Origin: an uncultured Lachnospiraceae bacterium
Lineage (GTDB): Bacteria > Bacillota > Clostridia > Lachnospirales > Lachnospiraceae
Assembly: GCA_947644545.1 (NCBI GenBank)
Contig: CANRZW010000001.1
Coordinates: forward strand, 124,001-188,000
Length of the DNA: 64,000 nucleotides
Direction: 5' to 3'
This document shows, piece by piece, positions 52,791 through 61,760 of the stretch. Position numbers and translations under genes: made by a program. Every line of letters starts with the position of its first letter. The first letter of the stretch is position 1. The notes under the pieces were generated by a model. That model saw only the letters and a program-made list of their open reading frames with translations, searched no databases and was not told where the DNA came from.

Positions 52791-53666
52791 TCACCACTCC
52801 TCCTCATTTCCTCTCTTCCTGTCCTGCCAATATCCCACGAAAGAATAGTAGAGCGGGATCGTCAAGAACAGTGCCCATGCAGGATGCCACCACAAATGCA
52901 CAAATCCCACATACAGAAAGACAAAAAGCACGAAAACCGGATAGGCAAAAAGATTCGCATTCCTTCTGCGAACCGCATGAAGCAACGAACCGATGACCGG
53001 CACCAAGAAAAACAGGATCCAGCCCGGATGCCACAGATCAAAGAAAATCCCGATTACGATATAGATAACGATCGCGAGAATCCCCAAGGGAAACTGTGCT
53101 CTTTCCTTTTCATAGACAAAAAGATGCTTCCGCGCTTCTTCCCCGTTTACGATAATCCCGTTCTTATCGATGTGCACGTCATTATCCTTATCATGCACAT
53201 GGATGCCATCCCAGCCGATATGCACCTCATCCCCATTGCGATCCTTGACGTGAATGCCACGAAATCCGATATGTACATCGTCTTCCATGCTGCCGGCATC
53301 TTCATCGCTGTACCGGCTGTTCTCCTGCTCATTTCTCTCCGTCTGTCCTGCACAATCTCCGTCTGTTTCCGATGCTTCTGATGCCCATTCGTCCGCCGCA
53401 TTGCCACAAATCCCATCACCGACCACAATATCTTCGCCGTTTGCGATGCCGCTCTCCTCCTCATCGTGTATCTTCAACAATTCATCTAACGATACATGAT
53501 ACAGCTTTGCCAGCGCAATCAGATTATCCGTATCCGGCGAAGCTTCCGCCCGTTCCCACTTACTGACCGCCTGTCTGCTGATCCCCAGCTTCTCCGCCAA
53601 CGCCTCCTGTGACAGTTTATTTGCCTTACGCAGCCCTACCAGCCTGGTTGCAATTTCAAGATTCAT
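52791..53666 (-). CDS. membrane-bound XRE-family regulator with internal VHI-repeats
   Basis: A 291-residue protein. Residues 4-62 are a Cro/C1 helix-turn-helix (GLRKANKLSQEALAEKLGIS, RQAVSKWERAEASPDTDN). Residues 68-128 are acidic and probably disordered. Residues 131-178 contain three copies of a 16-17-residue unit (VHIGFRGIHVKDRNGDE, VHIGWDGIHVHDKDND, VHIDKNGIIVNGEEA). The last 100 residues hold about four hydrophobic helices, two with a paired WHP motif (DLWHPGW, LWWHPAW). ATG 53666 follows GGAGGAAACAATTA. A DNA-binding head tethered to the membrane suggests a regulator reading the membrane or a periphery ligand. The target is unknown; autoregulation is possible. Confidence 0.85.
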   Translation of the reverse strand: MNLEIATRLVGLRKANKLSQEALAEKLGISRQAVSKWERAEASPDTDNLIALAKLYHVSLDELLKIHDEEESGIANGEDIVVGDGICGNAADEWASEASETDGDCAGQTERNEQENSRYSDEDAGSMEDDVHIGFRGIHVKDRNGDEVHIGWDGIHVHDKDNDVHIDKNGIIVNGEEARKHLFVYEKERAQFPLGILAIVIYIVIGIFFDLWHPGWILFFLVPVIGSLLHAVRRRNANLFAYPVFVLFVFLYVGFVHLWWHPAWALFLTIPLYYSFVGYWQDRKRGNEEEW

Positions 53667-53674
53667 TAATTGTT

Positions 53675-53692
53675 TCCTCCATTCCAAAGCGC
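53675..53692 (-). promoter_or_regulatory. extended ribosome-binding element, second copy
   Basis: Plus-strand TCCTCCATTCCAAAGCGC, immediately upstream of the membrane XRE gene. It matches the copies at 21235 and 58850. Confidence 0.45.
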
Positions 53693-53930
53693 ATTCCATT
53701 CCTCCTGACCGCCTTCCCGATCATCAGAACGATTCTGTATTCTACAAGATCCTTGCGCTTCTTTCCTTAAGTTCTGTATAGCAATTATAGAAAAAAAAGA
53801 GCTGTTTCGCCATAACTTCTGCTTTCCACTCCCGCAACTATTGGTTTCCTTTCCCCTAAATACGCCATTTGAGCACATTCTCGCAATGGCGGTCCGGGAC
53901 TTTACGTCCCTCCCGCAGACGCTCACAATT

Positions 53931-54587
53931 CTACTGCGCTTCCAGCCATTCTCTGACGCGAACCAGATCCTCCAGCACCGCCACACTCTTCTCATACATC
54001 TCTTCCGTCGGCTGCAGCAGATCCGGCACCATAACAGGCATCATCCCCGCACTGTGAGCAGCGCGGATCCCGTTATAGGAGTCCTCCACCGCGTAAGTCT
54101 CTTCCGGCCTGACTCCCAGCTTCTCACAGGCCATGAGATAGATATCCGGCTCCGGTTTGCTGCGCTTTAGCTGATCTCCTCCCGTCACCGCCTGGAAATA
54201 CTCATACAATCCCGCCGCTGTCAGTTCCTCCGTCACCAGCGCCAGCCTGGTAGACGAGGCAAGTCCCACCGGAATATTCCGCTTCGTCAAATACGCAAGC
54301 AGTTCCCGCACGCCCTTTTTCACCGGAAGTCCTTCCTGCCTGACCATCTCATGAAAAAGCACAGAAGCCTCTTCCCTGAAAGCGTCATGCGGAAAATCCC
54401 TTCCATAAAATTCTTTCATGATCTCCTTCATCCTGGCATCATTTACCCCGATACAGGGCATATAAGCCTCCCGCATGCGCGACAGATGGTATTTCTCCGC
54501 CAGTCTCTCCCAACAGACAAGCACCATCCGCTCACTGTCAAAAATAACCCCGTCCATATCAAAGATCACTGCTCTGCCCTTTATCAT
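53931..54587 (-). CDS. HAD-superfamily phosphatase / beta-phosphoglucomutase-like
   Basis: A 218-residue hydrolase. AVIFDMDGVIFDSE carries the nucleophile Asp10 and the acid/base Asp12. The cap domain is helical (residues about 15-85), VGLASSTRLALV supplies motif II, KPEPDIYLMACEKLGV motif III, and AVEDSYNGIRAAHSAGM motif IV with metal ligands. This is the cap-type-1 group that includes beta-phosphoglucomutases and small sugar-phosphate or nucleotide phosphatases; the substrate cannot be assigned. It begins 12 bases after the 846-residue protein gene and is probably translated with it. A GGGAC/GTCCC hairpin lies beyond its end near 53893. Confidence 0.9.
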   Translation of the reverse strand: MIKGRAVIFDMDGVIFDSERMVLVCWERLAEKYHLSRMREAYMPCIGVNDARMKEIMKEFYGRDFPHDAFREEASVLFHEMVRQEGLPVKKGVRELLAYLTKRNIPVGLASSTRLALVTEELTAAGLYEYFQAVTGGDQLKRSKPEPDIYLMACEKLGVRPEETYAVEDSYNGIRAAHSAGMMPVMVPDLLQPTEEMYEKSVAVLEDLVRVREWLEAQ

Positions 54588-54598
54588 CTCCGTGTCTT

Positions 54599-57139
54599 TT
54601 ACTCCTTCCTCACATAAGTGATAAACCGATTCCCGTTTTCATTCAGCCATTCCGTGGAATCGTTCATCCCCTTCTTATAAAGCGTTCCCGTCATCGGATC
54701 CAGCACGACGATATTCAACTCATTAAAGCCCACAATCAGTACCGCGCTGCCGTCTTCCAAAAGAGCCAGTACCGGAATATCTTTATTGACATAGTAGAGC
54801 ACTGCATCCAGCGTACACCCTGTCAGATCCAGGATCGTCTCTTCCTGCAGATCGGAATTGAGAATGGAGAACACCGTTGCACCGCTGTCCAGGAGCCGCT
54901 GCGTATTCCTGGAAACGCCCTCAAACTTTAAGATCGTATCCAGACAGACTGCCAGTGCACTCCTCGTATCAGACATCTCGTCCTCCGTGATCGCCATGAT
55001 CTGGTTTCTCGTGCTCCTCGTCTCTCTCCGCCAGACATATCCGCCGTCATCATCGATCACCACGCCGGCTGTCCCATAAGCCAGCGCTACCGCCTTGCCC
55101 GGGTTTGTATAGATGCCCTCTATTCCGTTCTTCGTATACACGTAGAACCGCTCTTCCCGTTCCTCAGGCTCGGCGACCGGAACCTCATGGTCCCCCTCAA
55201 AAAGCACTTCCCTCGGTGTCAGATGCTTTAACCCCTTGCCGTCTATCTCGTTCTTTACCACGATCTGACTGATGGTCTCGAAGTTTTCAGTGACCACCTT
55301 TTCGATCACATTCACGCCTTCTTTGACCTGCTGCGTACTCATGATATGATCGTCCGTTGTCGCCTCATACTCTCCCGTTTCCTCATTGCGCACTACCCGG
55401 GATAACGTGATCTGATTTTCTTCGATCCTGCTTTCCGTCACATAGACACCGCTCTTATAATAGGTCTTTAGGACATTACCGTTTTCACTCTGGATCCGCA
55501 CACAGTACATCGGATAGGTCACCCCGCCGGTGCTGCCGGACGCAATGTCATTCTGCCTTGTAAGCCCATAGATCATATCCTCTTCCATAAAGCCAAGCAC
55601 CGAGATGTATTCACCCGTTCCTGCAGTGATCTCCGTCTGTTCCTGCGTATTCAGATTCATCAGGATCAGGCTGTTTTCCCCCTGCGTACCGTCTCCCGTC
55701 TGCCATACAAGCATTTTGTTGGAATCGGATACATGGTACCGCCCTTCCTGCAGCCCGGAGACTATCATTTTGCAGGCCTCCGTTTCCAGATTAACGGCAT
55801 ACACACAGCCCTCCATCATGAAATAGTAAATATTGTTTCGGTTTACGTAGGAAAGCTGGCGGATCTCACTTTTCAACAGTTCATAGGACTTATGATAAGG
55901 AATATAACACTTCTCTTCCACAGTGTTTGTCATACTGTTATAGCTGTAGACCACTGCCCCGACCCTGCCTTCATGCCGCCCTCTGTTCATGTAACCATAG
56001 ACCAGAAAATGCACGTTTCCCGTCTCGTCCACAGACAGGATCTTAATGTCATGCCGGTCATACACGTTTCTGGCATCCGCCAGCTCTTCCGTATTCCCGT
56101 AGAAACTGAACAGCCTGGCCAGTTTATTATCCGTCACATTATAGCTGTAAAGCTTGTCCGCCGTGGTAAATACGAATACATTGCCCCCATCACTCTCCTG
56201 GAGCCTGACCTCGTCTCCGACAATCCCCAGCATAATCTTATCATTGATAAAAATATCCGCCCGCTCATCAAAGATCTGGTTCATCTCCCGCTCATAATCC
56301 AGCAGATACATTCTGTCCGGCGTATAGCGGATGCGGTAATGCTCCCCGATGCGATAATATTGATAGCCACTGCCGGATCTGATTGACACCAGATATTCCA
56401 TCCTGAACGATCCGGTCTGCTCTGTCAGCTCCTGGATCAGGATATTCGGCTCCGTAATCTTATTGACGCTCAAGTCGCCCCATGTGACCTGATGAAAACT
56501 GCTGTGTATTGTTACTTTCTGAAAAGTAGTATTATCCCCTTCCGCATTTGATTCCAGATACTTAGTCAGTTCGGCCGCCTCTTCCTTATCGAACGTCCTC
56601 TCATGAAAATCCGTGATATAATCTAATTTCTCCTGTGTATGCATGGACTCGCTCAACACAATGCGCGTATAGTAACGTATTACTGCGCCATCCTGCGGCG
56701 TGACGAGAAAGACAAGCATATACTCCGCATCATACTCGATCAGGTCCTTCAACGTGATATCAAAGACAACCTTATTCCCCTCCTGCCTGTATTCCATGAC
56801 TTCGGTGCTCTCCACCAGACGTTCACCGTCCAGGCTCCTGACCTCGAAAGCGATCTGCGCAATGTCTCTGCCATACGTGTCGATCTGTATGGCAATCTTT
56901 CTGTCACTCTTCACCGGCTGCAGCGTATCACGCAAGTATGCACTGTCCATACTTTCCGCGTATCCATGCAGGTTATTGACACGGTATCCCTCTGCCGACA
57001 TGGACAGGATCGGAAAAGCAGCCTCTCCCATATCCGTTGTCATGTCCGTGTTTCCCTGATTCATGATCGTGCTGATCAGAATCAATGCTGCCATGAAAAT
57101 GATCCCCAGCAGGCAGCCTTTTATGATCGCTCTTCTCAT
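54599..57139 (-). CDS. large membrane-anchored extracytoplasmic protein with C39-like C-terminus
   Basis: About 846 residues of unrecognised overall family. A single N-terminal helix (residues about 5-26) anchors it. Residues 30-290 look like beta-rich domains. Residues about 290-660 have repeated short strand patterns (DKLYSYNVTDNKLARLFSF, NNIYYFMMEGCVYAVNLET, NKMLVWQTGDGTQGENSLIL, EEDMIYGLTRQND), suggesting a beta-propeller. The last 130 residues resemble a C39-like cysteine-protease fold (SALAVCLDTILKFEGVS, IPVLALLEDGSAVLIVGF, IVVLDPMTG), but the normal His before VGF is replaced, so it is probably inactive. ATG 57139 has GAGGAACGAA upstream. It is followed by the HAD gene and preceded by a methyltransferase gene, all on the minus strand. 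Confidence 0.7.
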   Translation of the reverse strand: MRRAIIKGCLLGIIFMAALILISTIMNQGNTDMTTDMGEAAFPILSMSAEGYRVNNLHGYAESMDSAYLRDTLQPVKSDRKIAIQIDTYGRDIAQIAFEVRSLDGERLVESTEVMEYRQEGNKVVFDITLKDLIEYDAEYMLVFLVTPQDGAVIRYYTRIVLSESMHTQEKLDYITDFHERTFDKEEAAELTKYLESNAEGDNTTFQKVTIHSSFHQVTWGDLSVNKITEPNILIQELTEQTGSFRMEYLVSIRSGSGYQYYRIGEHYRIRYTPDRMYLLDYEREMNQIFDERADIFINDKIMLGIVGDEVRLQESDGGNVFVFTTADKLYSYNVTDNKLARLFSFYGNTEELADARNVYDRHDIKILSVDETGNVHFLVYGYMNRGRHEGRVGAVVYSYNSMTNTVEEKCYIPYHKSYELLKSEIRQLSYVNRNNIYYFMMEGCVYAVNLETEACKMIVSGLQEGRYHVSDSNKMLVWQTGDGTQGENSLILMNLNTQEQTEITAGTGEYISVLGFMEEDMIYGLTRQNDIASGSTGGVTYPMYCVRIQSENGNVLKTYYKSGVYVTESRIEENQITLSRVVRNEETGEYEATTDDHIMSTQQVKEGVNVIEKVVTENFETISQIVVKNEIDGKGLKHLTPREVLFEGDHEVPVAEPEEREERFYVYTKNGIEGIYTNPGKAVALAYGTAGVVIDDDGGYVWRRETRSTRNQIMAITEDEMSDTRSALAVCLDTILKFEGVSRNTQRLLDSGATVFSILNSDLQEETILDLTGCTLDAVLYYVNKDIPVLALLEDGSAVLIVGFNELNIVVLDPMTGTLYKKGMNDSTEWLNENGNRFITYVRKE

Positions 57140-57178
57140 TTCGTTCCTCATTTCCTGAATACAGATCACAGAAATTCC

Positions 57179-58357
57179 TTATGGCCTGAGTAAATTCTGT
57201 AACGTCGGGGTTATATGCAAGAACGCTTCTGTCCTCTCAACCCTCTTTCGCGCCAATTCCTGTTGCTCCTCGCTTTCATGCTCCCTCTTTACCGCCCGGA
57301 TCAGGAGATTCTTCGGCGTATGTTCCATATCAATAAACTCCAGGATATCCACAGCATACCCTTCTGTCTCCAATAATTCCGCCCGGACTGCATCCGTTGT
57401 CAGGGCCGCGATGCGCTCCTTGATAATGCCATATCGAAATACGGATGCCATATCCTCACATTTGATCTGCCGGTTTATTTCATGCTGACAACAGGGCACG
57501 GATAAGATGACTTTGGCATTCCATCCCACTGCCCTGGCCAGTGCATAATCAGTTGCCGTATCACAGGCATGGAGCGTCACCACCAGATCGACCGGCCCCT
57601 GGCCCTTATAGTCCGCAATATCCCCTTTTAAAAAGCGCAGCCCGTGATATCCGTATTTCTCACTGAGCCTGCTGCAGTGATCGATCACATCCTCCTTCAG
57701 ATCCAGTCCTGTGATCTCCACTTCATACCCTTTTATCTCCTGCAGATAATAGTACATGGCAAAAGTAAGGTAGGATTTCCCACAGCCGAAATCGATGATG
57801 CGCAATATCCCTTCTTTTGAGAGTGTTGGCAGAATATCCTCGATAAATTCCAGAAAACGATTGATCTGCCTGAATTTATCATACCGGGCGTGCACCACCC
57901 TTCCTTCCTGCGTCTGCACCCCCAGGTCAACCAGAAACGGGACCGGAATTCCTTCCTCCAGAATATATCTCTTTGTCCTGTTGTGCGCCATCCGCAGCTG
58001 ACTTGCCGCTTCCGATCCTGTTTCGGCTTCCTTTGTTCTCTTCCTGCTGACCGTGATCTTACCCTTCTTACTGACCAAAACCGTTGCTCTGCACTCTCTG
58101 TGCTCCACTTCGCATTGTTTGAAATCCAAGGCGAGCAGTTCCTCTACGCGTTCGATCATGCTCATGGCCTTCCGATTTTCATGAAACACCTTCGTGCCTT
58201 CATACAGTGTCTCCTGAAAAAAGACTTCTCCCTTTACCATGACCGGCCGTATCTTTATTTTAAACGCTTTGTCCTTCTTTCTGGGATTACTGATCGTGAT
58301 CCGGTACAAGCCTTCATTCACAGTATCCGCCAAAAGCTTCCTGAGTTCTTCCTTCAT
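57179..58357 (-). CDS. SAM-dependent methyltransferase (Methyltransferase_32-like)
   Basis: About 392 residues. The C-terminal half carries a Rossmann methyltransferase: motif I ILRIIDFGCGKSYLTFAMYY, EITGLDLKEDVIDHCSRL, VDLVVTLHACDTATDYALAR and the SVPCCQHEIN segment typical of the Methyltransferase_32 group. The N-terminal 170 residues contain a basic region (VSKKGKITVSRKRTKE) that could contact RNA. Relatives are predicted RNA methyltransferases, but the target is unknown. ATG 58357 follows AGGAGGCAGG; a start at 58384 is less likely. It lies 40 bases upstream of the 846-residue protein gene. Confidence 0.85.
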   Translation of the reverse strand: MKEELRKLLADTVNEGLYRITISNPRKKDKAFKIKIRPVMVKGEVFFQETLYEGTKVFHENRKAMSMIERVEELLALDFKQCEVEHRECRATVLVSKKGKITVSRKRTKEAETGSEAASQLRMAHNRTKRYILEEGIPVPFLVDLGVQTQEGRVVHARYDKFRQINRFLEFIEDILPTLSKEGILRIIDFGCGKSYLTFAMYYYLQEIKGYEVEITGLDLKEDVIDHCSRLSEKYGYHGLRFLKGDIADYKGQGPVDLVVTLHACDTATDYALARAVGWNAKVILSVPCCQHEINRQIKCEDMASVFRYGIIKERIAALTTDAVRAELLETEGYAVDILEFIDMEHTPKNLLIRAVKREHESEEQQELARKRVERTEAFLHITPTLQNLLRP

Positions 58358-58469
58358 CCTGCCTCCTGTCACTGCACTGTCCATAAGCCTGCCTGTTTTA
58401 CGCGGCCCCTCTGGCAGTTATACTGATACAGTCTGTTTCTATTGTAATAAGAATACCGCAAAAGCTCAA

Positions 58470-58844
58470 CTAAAATTTTAAGATTCCGTTCCTATTGGAG
58501 TGGCGTCTTCTATAAATCTCATAACACAGGAGTATCTGGATAAATTCCGCCGTTTTATTCCAATCTTCTGCCACCGGCTCCCCTTCGCCGGACTTTCTGA
58601 TCTTATCCGTGACCGTTTGTGTCAGTCTGTAAATCTGCCATTTATCCGGATATTCGTCATAGATCATGCTGCCCTCATAATCAATGTGGTCCAATGTCTC
58701 TACGATCTCCTTCTGCAGTTTTTTTGCCTGTGCCGGATACATCTGCTGCAGATATTCCAGGTCACGTGTCACACTGTCCTCCTGCTGATAATACATCGGC
58801 AGCGGGTATGCCATATAGAAAGGTAATATTCTGGATTGATTCAT
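58470..58844 (-). CDS. conserved hypothetical protein, 124 residues
   Basis: I do not recognise a family with known function. The protein is soluble and charged, opens with NQSRILPFYMAYPLPMYYQQ, and has probable helices (SVTRDLEYLQQMYPAQAKKL and WNKTAEFIQILLCYEIYRRR). A central acidic, Tyr-rich segment (DEYPDKWQIYR) is unusual. There is no membrane helix or signal peptide. GGAGGAAGAAA precedes the ATG, within the 18-base element also seen at two other loci. The gene stands alone before the methyltransferase, 112 bases upstream of it. Confidence 0.75.
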   Translation of the reverse strand: MNQSRILPFYMAYPLPMYYQQEDSVTRDLEYLQQMYPAQAKKLQKEIVETLDHIDYEGSMIYDEYPDKWQIYRLTQTVTDKIRKSGEGEPVAEDWNKTAEFIQILLCYEIYRRRHSNRNGILKF

Positions 58845-58849
58845 TTTCT

Positions 58850-58867
58850 TCCTCCATTCCGAAGCGC
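58850..58867 (-). promoter_or_regulatory. extended ribosome-binding element, third copy
   Basis: Plus-strand TCCTCCATTCCGAAGCGC, directly before the 124-residue protein gene. Compare 21235 and 53675. Confidence 0.45.
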
Positions 58868-59061
58868 TTTATGCTGAGGACGCAAGCAGAATTCCAATTT
58901 CTGCTCTGCGATTAATAGAATTTGTGTCTTTTTATTCTATCATATGCATCATACAGGGAAAGGCGCATGGTTACCATGACCGGCCATGCCATGAATCACA
59001 ACGGCGCAGAAAAAGTTATGACAGCGCACCTTTTGTAATTGAACGCGTATTCTATTCATGA

Positions 59062-59072
59062 TATGGTATAAA
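59062..59072 (+). promoter_or_regulatory. candidate promoter of the surface protein gene
   Basis: TGG-TATAAA (59064-59072) is an extended -10. The -35 is unclear. AAGGAGG follows and the ATG is at 59104. Confidence 0.4.
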
Positions 59073-59103
59073 TAAGAAGATTTGTATTGGGAAGGAGGCA
59101 TAA

Positions 59104-61704
59104 ATGAGGCACAAAATGACCCGCCGTTTTACGGCATATTTATTGATACTGACATTTTTCTTCTGCAATATTCTCCCTAGCCATGCCGCTTCGGTCGATC
59201 CCGGCGTTTCTTTATCCGATAGCGGAAATCCGGCGAAGGAGGATTCCGGCATACGTGCCGCCGAATATACTCTGACAACGGAACAGAGCCGGATCCATTT
59301 CGGTTCTCTGGAACAGAACAGTCTCGTGTCAGCACAAAGCATCGTCCTGGCCAATGAAGGATCCGGCAATATCGAACTTCTGTGGTATGAATCCGATCGC
59401 AATGACTGTATTACCGTAGACGCTCCTGACAACTTCTCTCTGGCTCCCGGAGAGTCCCGTACTTTTACGGTATCAGCCAATACTTCCCTTGCCCCCGGAA
59501 CTTACAGCGCCTTTCTTTTGTTTGGTGATCTGTCGGATCCGTACTTTGAGCACGGTGTTCAGGTCGATCTGTCTCTGGAAATCAGAAAACCGGTCCAGAC
59601 TGCACCCGTAATCAGATCTGTCAGCATCTCCCCCGCCACGACCGTAGCTGCCAAAAACTCAACCTGCAGGTTCACAGCTTCCGTCACCGGCGAGAACAAT
59701 TTCAGCAGAGAAGTGGCCTGGAGCGTTGCCGGACAGTTGAGCGGAAATACCTTTATCGACGCCGGCGGCATACTGAATATCGCTTCGGACGAGACTTCCA
59801 CCGCTCTGATCGTGAAAGCGGTCTCCCGGCAGGACAGCGCTCACAGCGCAACGGCGCTTGTCTCCTTACTGAAGTCAAGCTATTTCATACAGGTAAATGC
59901 CTCTCCCGATAACGGCGGCAGTGTATACGGGAGCGGGGTTGTCGAGGAGGGCGGCTATGTCCTGCTCACGGCGGCGCCCCACAACGGATTTGTCTTCGAG
60001 GGCTGGTCTTTGGACAACAGGATCGTTTCCACCAATTCTCAGTTTGTGGCGGATAATATACGCAATAACAGGACATACACTGCCGTCTTCAAACCGGTCA
60101 GCTGCCGGATCAATATTAATACCAACAACAGCAATGCCGGCACGGTCACCGAAAGCCGGACGGTCGGTTTTGGCGAGAGCATCACCCTGGAAGCCGTTCC
60201 AAAGGATGGCTATCGTTTCGACAGCTGGGTGGAAGACAACGCGGTCCTCAGCAGAGATGCCAGCTTCTCGCTCAACAATATCACGAAGTCTCACGATATC
60301 ACTGCCGTATTTACACAGAGCAAATTCAGCCTTACTCTTGGCTGTTCCCCGGCGGATTCCGGTACCGTATCCGGCCAGGGCACCTATGAGAGAGGAAATA
60401 GTATCAAGATAACAGCTGTTCCCAAATCAGGATACCGCTTTGCCGGATGGTTTGAGAACGGAATTATGGTCAATCCCAATCCGGAATATACCGTAAATGA
60501 GATTGACCGCGACAGGAATCTGGTAGCCGCCTTTGAAATGGAAGGAGCCGTTATTTATACGATCACTGCCTCTGCCTCCACCGCAAACGGCACCGTCACT
60601 CCGGAAGGAAGAACCACAATCACACAGGGATCCGGGATTCTATATACGATTACCCCCAAAGACGGTTACAGTATCAGTACGGTATACATAGACGGAATCT
60701 CGATTGGTCCCGTTTCTTCCTACAGTTTTACGGACGTACGGAATGATCACAGCATTACGGCTGATTTTGCAGAGCTTCCCAAGCCCGCAGATAGTGGTTC
60801 TTCCTCCGGCAAATCCCCAAACCCGGAACCAGAAGATACCGGAGGGATCGATACTTCCTTTCTGCCGGAAGGCCCAAAGAATAGAACCAATAAACAGCCT
60901 GAGGAGAACAAGACAGAGGTTTTGACCGGTACCCTGCAATATCTCAATACCTCTGTAGCAGATGCTGAAAGGCTGATCGACGAGAAGAACGATCGGGAAC
61001 TATTATCCGCTGCCCTGCAGACCGGTGATCTGCAGGTAACGATCCACAATGATTTCGCCGACAACTCACAGGAAACATTTTCCGGCAGCTTTTACGACAA
61101 TTCCAGTGTCAAAAACTTTGAGATTGCAGTCGACTATATTTTGAACCGGAACCATAAAATAGAAATGCTGCTGGGTAAGAGACCGGTCGCTATCAACTTC
61201 CATATTGACCGCACCGATGGAGAGGAATTACCCGAAACCGTCGAATTCTTTGAAGAAAATAAGATCCGGGGGATGCAGATCGGCCAGTTCTTTGAAGTAT
61301 CGCTTATGGAGTCCAGTCAAAAGGAAACGCAGATGTACACCAGACTTCCCCAGGCGCTTAAGATCGTACTGAATCTGCCTGAGCATCTGAAAGAGGAGAA
61401 CCGGAAATTCTATATCCTGAGAATGCATACCAACGAGGACGGCAGTCAGGAATTTGCGGAGCTTGTCGATGAAGATAAAGATCCGGACACGATCACATTC
61501 TCAACTGACAGATTCTCGCCTTACGCGATCGCTTATATTGACCTGCAATCCGGAGGAAAGGCTTCGTCAGCTACTGTCGAACCTGCAACCCGCAGCTGGG
61601 GGAATGATTCTATAACCAGTGTTATTCTTGTTCTGGCCATTATTCTTGCCACTAGCGTTACCGGCGCCCTGATCCTGTTTATCCGGAAAAGGAGGCGCAC
61701 TTAA
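59104..61704 (+). CDS. membrane-anchored surface protein with four InlB-B-type repeats
   Basis: An 866-residue exported protein. The signal peptide (residues 1-29, FFFCNILPSHAAS) is followed by an Ig/BACON-like domain (about 55-165, IVLANEGSGNIELLWYES) and a Big-type domain (170-255). Four divergent repeats of about 75 residues start near 260, 334, 406 and 484, each with a GGSV/AGTV/SGTV/NGTV turn and most with the GYRFxxW core (GFVFEGW, GYRFDSW, GYRFAGW). A Pro/Ser/Glu linker (about 556-605) leads to a unique domain (606-825), then a helix at 839-860 and RKRRRT. There is no LPxTG motif, so the anchor is transmembrane. Adhesion or structural role is inference. AAGGAGGCATAA precedes the ATG. 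Confidence 0.88.
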   Translation: MRHKMTRRFTAYLLILTFFFCNILPSHAASVDPGVSLSDSGNPAKEDSGIRAAEYTLTTEQSRIHFGSLEQNSLVSAQSIVLANEGSGNIELLWYESDRNDCITVDAPDNFSLAPGESRTFTVSANTSLAPGTYSAFLLFGDLSDPYFEHGVQVDLSLEIRKPVQTAPVIRSVSISPATTVAAKNSTCRFTASVTGENNFSREVAWSVAGQLSGNTFIDAGGILNIASDETSTALIVKAVSRQDSAHSATALVSLLKSSYFIQVNASPDNGGSVYGSGVVEEGGYVLLTAAPHNGFVFEGWSLDNRIVSTNSQFVADNIRNNRTYTAVFKPVSCRININTNNSNAGTVTESRTVGFGESITLEAVPKDGYRFDSWVEDNAVLSRDASFSLNNITKSHDITAVFTQSKFSLTLGCSPADSGTVSGQGTYERGNSIKITAVPKSGYRFAGWFENGIMVNPNPEYTVNEIDRDRNLVAAFEMEGAVIYTITASASTANGTVTPEGRTTITQGSGILYTITPKDGYSISTVYIDGISIGPVSSYSFTDVRNDHSITADFAELPKPADSGSSSGKSPNPEPEDTGGIDTSFLPEGPKNRTNKQPEENKTEVLTGTLQYLNTSVADAERLIDEKNDRELLSAALQTGDLQVTIHNDFADNSQETFSGSFYDNSSVKNFEIAVDYILNRNHKIEMLLGKRPVAINFHIDRTDGEELPETVEFFEENKIRGMQIGQFFEVSLMESSQKETQMYTRLPQALKIVLNLPEHLKEENRKFYILRMHTNEDGSQEFAELVDEDKDPDTITFSTDRFSPYAIAYIDLQSGGKASSATVEPATRSWGNDSITSVILVLAIILATSVTGALILFIRKRRRT

Positions 61705-61727
61705 AAGGCGGGATCACTCCCGCCTTT
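61704..61727. terminator. bidirectional terminator between surface protein and atpC
   Basis: AAAGGCGGGA (61704-61713) pairs with TCCCGCCTTT (61718-61727) around a 4-base loop, followed by CTCTTTG. Confidence 0.85.
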
Positions 61728-61760
61728 CTCTTTGTGTATCTTTGTTCTTCTTTGCCTTTC

